DNA of 38,568 bases from Pseudomonadales bacterium. Its GTDB lineage: Bacteria; Pseudomonadota; Gammaproteobacteria; Pseudomonadales; DT-91. The position numbers and the translations under genes are program-made. The notes beneath the pieces are model-generated. The model was not told the origin of the DNA. It saw only the letters and a list, made by a program, of their open reading frames with translations, and searched no databases. Within the stretch, counting starts at the first letter, position 1. Every line of letters starts with the position of its first letter. The DNA lies in NCBI GenBank assembly GCA_013215055.1, contig JABSRQ010000043.1, positions 1 through 38,568 on the forward strand. Direction: 5' to 3'. Shown here piece after piece: positions 18,961-25,295 of this stretch.

Positions 18961-20493
18961 ATGCAAAGAACCACCATCACCTTTCGCAGCAGTTACCTGC
19001 CCCCATTGATGGTTTATATGGCTGCAGGCATCTCTGGCCTCACAGCCATAGTGAGTACTTTTTTTGTTAAGGAATCACTGGGCTTAAGCGCCGAATTTCT
19101 TGCAGCCATCGCCTTCTGGAGCAGCTTAATTTGGGCCGCCAAAATGCCCATCGGCCATTTGGTGGATTTATTATGGCGCTATAAAGCGGTGATTGTTTTT
19201 GTCGGTGCCGGACTTATCGCCTGCAGTTTAGGGATTATGTTAGGTTTAATCAGCCAAAATAAGGTTTTACTGCAGTTACTTGCGCCCGAACACTGGTTTA
19301 TTATTGCGACATTAGTTGCCCCCTTAGGTTACGCCTTGCAAGATGTTGTGGCCGATGCGATGACGGTAGAAGCCGTGCCCACTCAAGATCCGCAGGGTAA
19401 GCCCTATAACGAAAAAGAACTTAAAGCCATGCATACCACCATGCAAGCACTCGGGCGTTTTGCCATCATCGGTGGCAGCGTATTGGTGGCTGGGTTAAAT
19501 ATCTGGCAGTTTAACGGCATAGAAACCATGGGCGCTGAAGATAAAAACCAGGCCTATATCAATATTTACCTCTGCGCTTTGATGATTCCGCTTATATCCG
19601 TAGCCGGCGTTATTTTACATACACTGATCAAACCCGAACCATGCACAACCAACACCGACAGCCATGCAACCCAGATCAATTACTGGATTTTAATCGGCAG
19701 CATCATCTTTGTTTTATTCTCCCTGTTTATGGGCTTAAGTGATTTTGCACTGGCGCAAGAATCGGTATTTATAGGTTCGTTCTGCATCATCAGTTTTTTA
19801 TTATTTAAACTCAGCCAGAACCTGGATCAAAAAACACGCACCCTATTATTTAGCACTGCCATCGTGATATTTGCCTTTAGAGCCGTACCAGGCCCTGGAG
19901 CCGGTGCATCCTGGTTTCAAATCGACCAATTAGGTTTTGATCAGCAATTTTTTTCAATATTGTCTTTTATCGCCTCACTGCTTACATTATTGGGCATCGC
20001 CGTTTACCGCCGCTATTTTTCAGAACTCTCTATCGCCTATGTCATTGTTGCACTCAGTATTATGCAGACGGTGATGACCCTACCCAACCTCGCCCTATAT
20101 TATGGTATTCAGGAATGGACTGCCGCTATAACGGGCGGCGTGGTAGATGCGCGTTTTATCGCCATTATGGATACCGCACTGGAATCGCCTTTAGGCCAGA
20201 TCGCCATGATTCCGATGTTAGCGTGGATAGCACAATCTGCCCCAGCCCATTTAAAAGCCACCTTCTTTGCCGTGATGGCCTCATTTATGAACCTGGCACT
20301 CTCTGCTTCTCAACTATTAACCCAGTATCTCAACAAGGTATTTATCATCACACGTGAAGTCGTAGATCCCGCAACATCGCAGCTTGTCACTACGGCTAAC
20401 TATGAAAACTTAGGTTTTCTGTTAATTACTATAATGACCATAGGCTTGCTATTACCGCTAACAACGGTATGGCTACTACATAAACGTATGTAA
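18961..20493 (+). CDS. Multi-pass membrane transporter, MFS/FBT-like
   Basis: A 510-residue protein with about 12 hydrophobic segments. LGYALQDVVADAMTVEAVP near residue 125-143 resembles the folate-biopterin transporter (BT1/FBT) branch of the major facilitator superfamily, and PIGHLVDLLWRYK matches an MFS loop between helices 2 and 3. Substrate unknown. It is divergent from the Rieske oxygenase with about 136 bases between them, so supply of that enzyme's substrate is possible but unproven. Its TAA stop lies exactly where the cassette array begins. Confidence 0.8.
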   Translation: MQRTTITFRSSYLPPLMVYMAAGISGLTAIVSTFFVKESLGLSAEFLAAIAFWSSLIWAAKMPIGHLVDLLWRYKAVIVFVGAGLIACSLGIMLGLISQNKVLLQLLAPEHWFIIATLVAPLGYALQDVVADAMTVEAVPTQDPQGKPYNEKELKAMHTTMQALGRFAIIGGSVLVAGLNIWQFNGIETMGAEDKNQAYINIYLCALMIPLISVAGVILHTLIKPEPCTTNTDSHATQINYWILIGSIIFVLFSLFMGLSDFALAQESVFIGSFCIISFLLFKLSQNLDQKTRTLLFSTAIVIFAFRAVPGPGAGASWFQIDQLGFDQQFFSILSFIASLLTLLGIAVYRRYFSELSIAYVIVALSIMQTVMTLPNLALYYGIQEWTAAITGGVVDARFIAIMDTALESPLGQIAMIPMLAWIAQSAPAHLKATFFAVMASFMNLALSASQLLTQYLNKVFIITREVVDPATSQLVTTANYENLGFLLITIMTIGLLLPLTTVWLLHKRM

Positions 20494-20578
20494 ATTGATG
20501 CACACAGAGCAGCAGGTTGACGCTTTTATCCGCCTCTTTGCAACAAAAATTAGGAGTCGGCTCCTGCCCTTGTTGCAA
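20494..20578 (-). repeat. attC remnant at the distal end of the array
   Basis: Matches the house attC type of this array along most of its length (AGTCGG-CTCCTGCCCTTGTTG on the plus strand and the CGCTTTTATC-CAACAAAA arm) but both core boxes are degraded. The R'' box reads TTGCAAC on the minus strand. Aligned with the site at 24619-24720, the R' box would fall at 20488-20494, on top of the transporter stop codon. Probably no longer recombinogenic. Confidence 0.65.
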
Positions 20579-20639
20579 TTTACCTCACTTGTGGCGCACG
20601 GCTACATTGAGTTTATTTTGTACAAATTAGGTGACTGAT

Positions 20640-20860
20640 ATGAGTACTACCAGCATTAGATAAGATCAAGAGCTCATTGAAAAAGCTGCAATTATGGCTA
20701 AAGCCCTACACCGCACAACAGCTAAGCAATTGAGCATTGGGCAAAGATTGGTGAGATGATGGAAGACAACCCAGACTTGCCTTATGAATTTGTAAGGCAG
20801 GCTATTATTTCAAAAGCTGAAAAAGAAGCTGGGAAATTAGAGAGTTACGATTTTGGCTAA
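20640..20860 (+). pseudogene. Decayed ParD-like antitoxin
   Basis: An ATG at 20640 with AGGTG upstream starts MSTTSIR, then an in-frame TAA at 20661-20663 sits where family members have Leu (a single TTA to TAA change). Near 20729 one base is missing. In the corrected frame the protein continues IEHWAKIGEMMEDNPDLPYE and ends ESYDFG at 20860. This is the ParD-like antitoxin pattern. Two independent lesions make it non-functional as sequenced. The 3' end overlaps the toxin start by 8 bases, the usual toxin-antitoxin coupling. Confidence 0.75.
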
Positions 20861-21107
20861 TATCACGGAAGCTCTACAAACAAGCTCCTTCAAGAAAACA
20901 GCTAAGAAATTAAACCCAAACCAGAAAAGTGATCTCGATAATGCTGTTCGTGAAGTCATTACAGATCCTGAAATTAGAGAGCGAAAGAAAGGTGATTTAG
21001 CATTCCTTCGTGTTCAAAAATTCAAGATGCTGAAGCAACTCACTTTACTTGGGTATAGCTATGAAGATGCCACTATAACATTAGAGCTAATCGCTTTAGG
21101 CACATGA
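20853..21107 (+). pseudogene. RelE/ParE-superfamily toxin with frameshifted C-terminus
   Basis: Starts at a TTG overlapping the antitoxin end. Family features are SSFKKTAKKLNPNQKSDLD, the KKGDLAFLRVQKFKMLKQL core and LTLLGYSYEDATITLELIAL. The frame stops at TGA (21105-21107) right after LGT. Adding one base restores HENYYQNMKPSF up to a TAA at 21139-21141, matching the His-Glu-Asn-x-Tyr tail of this toxin family, so a one-base deletion removed the last 12 residues. The residual 84-residue product probably lacks activity. A sequencing error could mimic this, but the partner antitoxin is also broken. Confidence 0.7.
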
Positions 21108-21150
21108 AAATTACTATCAAAATATGAAACCTTCTTTCTAAAATCCCCTG

Positions 21151-21200
21151 TTGTAACGCTGGCCACAAACTTGCGAAGTCGGTGTTGAGCCTTGTTATGC
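21151..21200 (-). repeat. Short attC-like site downstream of the GNAT cassette
   Basis: On the minus strand the R'' box is GCATAAC (containing the GNAT TAA stop) and the R' box is GTTACAA, 50 bases in total. The part next to R'' matches the house attC arm (AAGTCGGTGTTGAGCCTTGT on plus). The central stem seems deleted, making it shorter than usual functional attC sites. Confidence 0.6.
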
Positions 21201-21662
21201 GATTACATACTTCATCTTATAGCCACCGGTAATTTCAAAGCCATTTGACTGGTAAAACTCTACTGTGCGATCAAACTCAGGTATTGGTGGTGTACAAAGT
21301 TCTAGTCTTCTCCATTCTTTAGATTTGGCAAACTCGATAATTTCTTGTATAAGATATTTACCTACATCGTTAGAGCGATATTCTGGTATTACATAAAACT
21401 CTTGAACAATGCCAAATGCACCTTCTGCATAAAGGGAGTGACTTTCACAAATTGCTCCGAAGCCAATTATCTTATCTTCATCGAATGCAGCCATAACACT
21501 ATACAAGCCATTTGATACATAGTTTTCGCATAGATCTACGGCTAACGGAACATCAACATCAAAGTGCTTTATTCCTGTACGTTCAATAATCTCATTCGTA
21601 AGACAAACTGCCAACTTAGCAATTTCTTCTGAACGTGACTTATCAATAATCTTATATCTCAC
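21195..21662 (-). CDS. GNAT-family N-acetyltransferase (cassette gene)
   Basis: A 155-residue acetyl-CoA-dependent acyltransferase. Motif A with the pyrophosphate-binding loop is in FYVIPEYRSNDVGKYLIQEI near residues 88-107, and motif B is in FYQSNGFEITGGYKMK at the C-terminus. The start is set at the GTG at 21662, preceded by TTAGAGAA. The longest frame begins at 21701, but that ATG lies inside the upstream attC and cannot be native to a mobile cassette. The TAA stop is part of the next attC core box. Substrate unknown; such cassettes sometimes encode antibiotic acetyltransferases, but no specific aminoglycoside family is recognised. Confidence 0.85.
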   Translation of the reverse strand: MRYKIIDKSRSEEIAKLAVCLTNEIIERTGIKHFDVDVPLAVDLCENYVSNGLYSVMAAFDEDKIIGFGAICESHSLYAEGAFGIVQEFYVIPEYRSNDVGKYLIQEIIEFAKSKEWRRLELCTPPIPEFDRTVEFYQSNGFEITGGYKMKYVIA

Positions 21663-21683
21663 GCGTTCTCTAATCCTTGTAGC

Positions 21684-21797
21684 GCATAACGACCAGCTCA
21701 ACTGTATAGCAAGTTTGGCGCTTTTGTTGCCTTCCTCAGCAACAAAACTGACAAAATTGCGGAGTCGTGCTGGCCCTTATAGTTGGACTTGTTATGT
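21684..21797 (-). repeat. attC site of the GyrI-like cassette
   Basis: 114 bases with R'' ACATAAC and R' GTTATGC on the minus strand. The arms CAACAAAA and TTTTGTTG and the pair GGCCAGC/GCTGG give an extended imperfect hairpin. It shares the GGAGTCG and TGGCGCTTTTGTTGC blocks with the other house-type sites but has about ten extra bases next to R''. Confidence 0.85.
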
Positions 21798-21812
21798 ATT
21801 TTTTACAATACA

Positions 21813-22286
21813 CTATTTCGCATAATCTACAGGGACATAAATATCTATTATTGAATTTGGATCATTCCAGTTAAAGCGATAATCATAACGTTCATAGTGT
21901 ACCACTACTCTATTAGCATTTAATTTTATGCATTGTGATGGAATGACTTTTCTATAAATATCGCTAATTGTTAACTTTATTCGTTCTAAGCTTCCTACAT
22001 GTTGAAAACGTATAAATTCACCAGCAATAACTGTATATTTTTCTAAACTAGGGATAGTTACATTTGACTCTATTGCAGTCATGTAAAAATACTTATCTTC
22101 AACTTTTTTGGTGATTCCGTACTTTACCCAGCCTTTCCCTTGCCACAATTTATTATTTCGTAAATGCCTGTTAAAGTTCCGCCAATGTTGAGAAATAATT
22201 TTAGAGTTTTCATTCTGAGAGGTCGTTAGTTCAGTAGTCATCCCATATATGCATAAATCATTGATTTTGACTGACTCACATTTCAA
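21813..22286 (-). CDS. GyrI-like / AraC effector-binding-domain protein (cassette gene)
   Basis: A 157-residue stand-alone small-molecule-binding domain of the GyrI-like (SOUL-fold) superfamily. It has the typical VIAGEFIRFQHVGSLERIKL block near residues 86-105 and the YERYDYRFNW-SIIDIYVPV ending. A DNA-binding domain is absent. Start: TTG at 22286, since the first beta strand (VKINDLCIYGM) belongs to the domain; an ATG at codon 16 would cut it off. Likely a ligand sequestering or sensing protein; the ligand is not predictable. Confidence 0.75.
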   Translation of the reverse strand: MKCESVKINDLCIYGMTTELTTSQNENSKIISQHWRNFNRHLRNNKLWQGKGWVKYGITKKVEDKYFYMTAIESNVTIPSLEKYTVIAGEFIRFQHVGSLERIKLTISDIYRKVIPSQCIKLNANRVVVHYERYDYRFNWNDPNSIIDIYVPVDYAK

Positions 22287-22339
22287 AGCCTTCTACCTTA
22301 TTCCATTTGATATTCTGAGTTTTCTCTCGATATGAGGTC

Positions 22340-22427
22340 ATATAACACCTCAAACACCGGATTGATAAATAAAGGTGTCAACTATATCGGGGGAACCTTA
22401 AAGTCTTCATGCTTTGACTTGTTATGG
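22340..22427 (-). repeat. attC site of the FMN-reductase cassette (divergent type)
   Basis: 88 bases with R'' CCATAAC and R' GTTATAT on the minus strand; the reductase TAA stop is inside R''. L-box pairing is visible between TCAAAGCA and GTTTGA next to the core boxes. The middle does not resemble the house-type sites, so this cassette probably came from another integron lineage. Confidence 0.7.
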
Positions 22428-22964
22428 CTGCGCTCTCTTTGTAAATTCAATAAAATCAGTTACGTGCCTATCCAGTCTTTCTAAGGTTTTAGCATTTGAA
22501 ATATTCATCTCTTTATCGAATATTTCACTTACTTGAGTAATCATCATTTCATGGCAAATATGTATTTTTGAAAGCGTTGAGTCAAGAACCAACTTAAAAT
22601 GTGCTTGCGCTCTGGCACCACCTGTAGGGCTATTCGCTTGGGTGATTATTGACACGGGCATATCTTTTAAAATTGAGTTAAACGCGGGTCTTGATGCCCA
22701 ATCAATAGCATTTTTTAAAACTGCTGGAATACTATGATTATATTCTGGTGAACAGATCAACACACCATCAGCTGTACTTATTTTTAATAAGAACTCTCTA
22801 ACTATCACAGGTTTATCTATATTTAAATCTTCTGAATAGAAAGGAAGATTGTCTAGCTTTAAAGTCTCAGTTTCATGCTCACCGAAAAAACACTCAACAT
22901 TTTTTAGAATTGCTAAGCTTCTACTATTGCTATGAAAACTACCTGATAAAAATATAAATTTCAT
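22422..22964 (-). CDS. NADPH-dependent FMN reductase-like flavoprotein (cassette gene)
   Basis: A 180-residue flavodoxin-fold protein. The N-terminal FLSGSFHSNSRS is the FMN phosphate loop, and ICSPEYNHSIPAVLKNAIDW near residues 75-94 is the family signature. It belongs to the ChrR/YieF/azoreductase-like group that reduces quinones, chromate or azo compounds with NAD(P)H. ATG at 22964 with GTGAG upstream. Stop codon lies in the attC core box. Physiological acceptor unknown. Confidence 0.88.
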   Translation of the reverse strand: MKFIFLSGSFHSNSRSLAILKNVECFFGEHETETLKLDNLPFYSEDLNIDKPVIVREFLLKISTADGVLICSPEYNHSIPAVLKNAIDWASRPAFNSILKDMPVSIITQANSPTGGARAQAHFKLVLDSTLSKIHICHEMMITQVSEIFDKEMNISNAKTLERLDRHVTDFIEFTKRAQP

Positions 22965-22994
22965 TTCATACTCACTAAGTAATAACTAAAGATG

Positions 22995-23096
22995 CCATAA
23001 CGCCTTGCACACAATGGAGTAAATTTGGCGGCTTTGTTGCGGCCCTTTGCAACAAAAGTGACAAAGTTACGCAGTCGGTGCTTGCCCTTGTTATGT
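22995..23096 (-). repeat. attC site of the DUF1801 cassette (house type)
   Basis: 102 bases with R'' ACATAAC and R' GTTATGG on the minus strand. It shares GTCGGTGCTTGCCCTTGT (plus strand) and the TTGC-GGCC-GCAA stem region almost exactly with the site at 24619-24720. Confidence 0.9.
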
Positions 23097-23106
23097 GAAT
23101 CTACCA

Positions 23107-23510
23107 CTATGCACCAAGCAAGGGTAGATGCTTTATTTTGTGATAACGAAGTGACATAGAAATGCATACCTTTAACTCCATCATGGGTATTTTCTCTGAA
23201 ACTTGAAACACGATTTCTCTGTTACCAACGTAATGAAAAGTATCTTGGTATACCTCTTTAAATGTCTCGATCAAAGTAGTTTTGCAATTGAAATAAATTG
23301 AAACGATATTAGGCGACCTCTTTTACCAGTCAAACCTTACAGTACTGCCATTTTTTGATTGATAGCTTGGCTCATTCCACTTTAGCGTTTCAGTAATATC
23401 TCCAAGTGACTCTTCTTTAGCTACTTCAAATATTGCTTCTCGAATTATTAAAAGCTGAGATTTACCAGTTCAGGATAAGCTTCGAATATGTCTTTTACAT
23501 TACTATCCAT
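23107..23510 (-). pseudogene. DUF1801-family protein, frameshifted and with an internal stop (cassette gene)
   Basis: ATG at 23510 starts MDSNVKDIFEAYPELV, the usual DUF1801 opening. The frame then breaks near 23455. In the restored frame it reads QLLIIREAIFEVAKEE, then TLKWNEPSYQSKNGSTVRF, meets TAA at 23323-23325 after FDW, and continues as KRSPNIVSIYFNCKTTLIET, VGNREIVFQVSEKIP and ISMSLRYHKIKHLP to a TAG at 23107-23109. The colinear match over the whole domain makes the family call firm despite two lesions. DUF1801 proteins are small cytosolic iron-chaperone-like fold proteins of unclear function. Confidence 0.8.
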
Positions 23511-23524
23511 ACTTCACGATCTCG

Positions 23525-23615
23525 ATGCAACTGCAGGAAAAAATGGCGGCTTTTTGCAGCTCCACCGCACAAAAGGTGACATTTTTGACTGTCAGATTGC
23601 ACGCCTTTGTTAGGT
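23525..23615 (-). repeat. attC site of the epimerase cassette
   Basis: 91 bases with R'' ACCTAAC and R' GTTGCAT on the minus strand (the latter departs from GTTRRRY at one position). The TGCAAAAAGCCGCC and GGCGGCTTTTTGCA stretches and the AGGCGTGCAA/TTGCAT pairing suggest a folded site. The sequence is only partly like the house type. Confidence 0.75.
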
Positions 23616-23619
23616 TTAC

Positions 23620-24603
23620 TCACTTAGCAACCTGCCTTTCTATTAATTTAACTTCGTCACTTAATTTTAAATGTTCATTTCTGATGGACTCTGGGATCAA
23701 CTGGTCTAAGTTAGATTGTCCCATCCATTCGGTTATCCTATCGATTGTTTCCGATAGGTCACTGACTGAAAAGCCGCTTGCTATAGATTTCTTATTGGAT
23801 ACGTTCATGTAGGAAGCTTCTTTACTACCCCTTATACGAAAGATTGGTAGCTCTTTGAATGTAAGGTTTGCTTCGCTTAAAATTGAGTAATCTACCCACA
23901 CTCCATTTTTAATCCCTAATAGCCGGGAAAAGTCAGCCCACTTCAAGCGATAACCAGAGAGGTTGAACTCTCCATAAATAGAATCCTCAACAACTTTCAT
24001 AATGAAACTAGCAACATCTAACACATCAACAAATTGAAGATAGTCCTCACCATCATTTGGCAGCAGAACCTTATCGTTGCCAGATCGAGCCAGCCAATAT
24101 AATAGTCTTCCAGACCTATCGCCTTGGCCGACAACTACTTGAGGGCGGATTATCGTACTTCGAGATTCGAAAGCTCCGATAACAATTGATTCACAAGTCG
24201 ACTTTAACGGGCCATAAGTCTCATTATCTATCTGGGATACATCGTCTATACAACTGTGCTTTGTGCTCGCTTCCGTTATGGGGGCATCGAGAGAAGGAAG
24301 AAATGCTTTGATCCCACTGATATAGATATAGTGGCTAATTCTTTCATTAAAAAAAATCACACTTTCTCTTACCTGTTGAGGAAGATAACCACTTAAGTCA
24401 ATGCATACATCCCACTTAGCAGTTAGTACGCTGAGTTCATCTACCCCTTTGTCTCGATCGCCATAAAATCGCACGACATCGATACCGATATTATCCTCTG
24501 ATATTCCACGGCAAAATACGGCCACTTCATGTCCGTTTTTTAAAAGCAGTCTGACTAGGTTTTGACCTATAAAACCCGTGCCACCTAAAACTAGAACTCT
24601 CAA
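23620..24603 (-). CDS. NAD-dependent epimerase/dehydratase, extended SDR (cassette gene)
   Basis: A 327-residue Rossmann-fold protein. LVLGGTGFIGQNLVRLLLK at the N-terminus is the extended-SDR nucleotide-binding loop (GxxGxxG), and SHYIYISGIKAF near residue 92 and YGPLKSTCE near 130 match the catalytic Ser/Tyr-Lys region, with YGPLK as the YxxxK motif. Start is the TTG at 24603 with GGAG five bases upstream, just inside the cassette. At nearly 1 kb it is a large cassette gene. Substrate probably a nucleotide sugar or related compound. Confidence 0.85.
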   Translation of the reverse strand: MRVLVLGGTGFIGQNLVRLLLKNGHEVAVFCRGISEDNIGIDVVRFYGDRDKGVDELSVLTAKWDVCIDLSGYLPQQVRESVIFFNERISHYIYISGIKAFLPSLDAPITEASTKHSCIDDVSQIDNETYGPLKSTCESIVIGAFESRSTIIRPQVVVGQGDRSGRLLYWLARSGNDKVLLPNDGEDYLQFVDVLDVASFIMKVVEDSIYGEFNLSGYRLKWADFSRLLGIKNGVWVDYSILSEANLTFKELPIFRIRGSKEASYMNVSNKKSIASGFSVSDLSETIDRITEWMGQSNLDQLIPESIRNEHLKLSDEVKLIERQVAK

Positions 24604-24618
24604 TTCAACTCCAAATTA

Positions 24619-24720
24619 ACCTAACGCCGCCCACACAGTAGAGTAGTTTTGGCGCTTTTATTGCGGCCTTTTGCAATAAAAGTGACAAAATTAAGGAGTC
24701 GGTGCTTGCCCTTGTTATGT
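24619..24720 (-). repeat. attC site of the DUF6174 cassette (house type)
   Basis: 102 bases with R'' ACATAAC and R' GTTAGGT on the minus strand. The arms TTGCAATAAAA and TTTTATTGC surround a GGCC centre, giving a long stem. This is the cleanest copy of the house-type attC in the window. Confidence 0.92.
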
Positions 24721-24723
24721 GCA

Positions 24724-25176
24724 TTACTTTAAATTTGGCACCCAATAAGCATACTCATCATCATCAACTGCCTTATCTGGGTCTATTATTATTAAATCGG
24801 GATATCCGTAGTCATCGTCATAGGTAACATCAAACTTTTCAACCTTATCTGATATAGCTTTTTCTATTATTTCGAATAACACTTCAATGGTTGGCAATTC
24901 AGCAATTCGATCTATCGGTACTGCGTCTCCGCTTTCTCTATAGAATGCATCTGATACAGTACTATTTTCAACATTGATAATTATGCTTATATCAGAATAC
25001 TTAAAATCACAATCACAGAGAAACAACATTTCATAATTTGTTCTTTTATGACCAATCCATTTCGCTTTATTTTCATCCAGGTATCGTTTTTCCTTTGAGA
25101 AATTAGGTTCTGAATCTTTGCATCCAGAAAAGATTAAAGATAAGAATATTAATATAAAGACCGAAATTTCTTTCAT
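24724..25176 (-). CDS. DUF6174-like lipoprotein (cassette gene)
   Basis: A 150-residue predicted lipoprotein. The start is set at the ATG at 25176, where AAGGAAGAG is at the right distance and MKEISVFILIFLSLIFSGC gives a clean signal peptide with the lipobox Cys at residue 19. The open frame extends 8 codons further upstream, but that part would spoil the signal peptide. The body shows the DUF6174 pattern: WIGHKRTNYEMLFLCDCDF early, LFEIIEKAI, then FDVTYDDDYGYPDLIIIDPD near the C-terminus. Function unknown; secreted or lipidated products are frequent among integron cassettes. Confidence 0.8.
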   Translation of the reverse strand: MKEISVFILIFLSLIFSGCKDSEPNFSKEKRYLDENKAKWIGHKRTNYEMLFLCDCDFKYSDISIIINVENSTVSDAFYRESGDAVPIDRIAELPTIEVLFEIIEKAISDKVEKFDVTYDDDYGYPDLIIIDPDKAVDDDEYAYWVPNLK

Positions 25177-25220
25177 AAACTCTTCCTTACGCATAGACAT
25201 AATGCACCCACCTTCTAGGT

Positions 25221-25295
25221 TGCTGACCTCCTACATGGGCTAATCTGGCGACCAGAGCCATACTATATCTTCTACGAATATAACGGAGGTCAGCA
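25221..25295 (+). promoter_or_regulatory. Inverted repeat enclosing the transposase leader and burying its ribosome binding site
   Basis: TGCTGACCTCC (25221-25231) and GGAGGTCAGCA (25285-25295) are perfect 11-bp inverted copies. The right arm contains the GGAGG ribosome binding site and the first base of the transposase ATG. A nested hairpin TCTGG-CGA-CCAGA lies at 25244-25256. A transcript entering from upstream would fold and hide the start. This resembles the read-through protection known for several insertion sequences. Confidence 0.6.

Larger units (their letters stand above)
20494..25202 (-). mobile_element. Integron gene-cassette array without integrase (CALIN-type)
   Basis: Seven cassette-like units are separated by sites with paired RYYYAAC and GTTRRRY core boxes and palindromic arms, all in the same orientation on the minus strand. 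Short single-gene units, stop codons embedded in the core boxes, AT-rich composition and unrelated products are the usual signs of integron cassettes. No tyrosine recombinase of the IntI type, attI site or Pc promoter is visible in the window, so this is a cluster of attC sites lacking an integrase. The integrase-proximal end should be at the high-coordinate side, where an IS110-family fragment now lies. Confidence 0.88.

Noticed and set aside
22961..23167. 68-codon open frame on the minus strand
   Set aside because: It reads through the attC at 22995-23096 and the end of the DUF1801 remnant. Its first residues are the out-of-place C-terminal part of that pseudogene, so it is not an independent gene.
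23525..23812. 95-codon plus-strand frame
   Set aside because: It runs over the attC at 23525-23615 and antisense to the epimerase gene; no protein features.
20494..24720. Regularly recurring ~100-base repeats considered as a CRISPR array
   Set aside because: The repeats are palindromic attC-type sites separated by gene-sized units of 400-1000 bases, not short repeats with uniform short spacers, and no cas genes are present.
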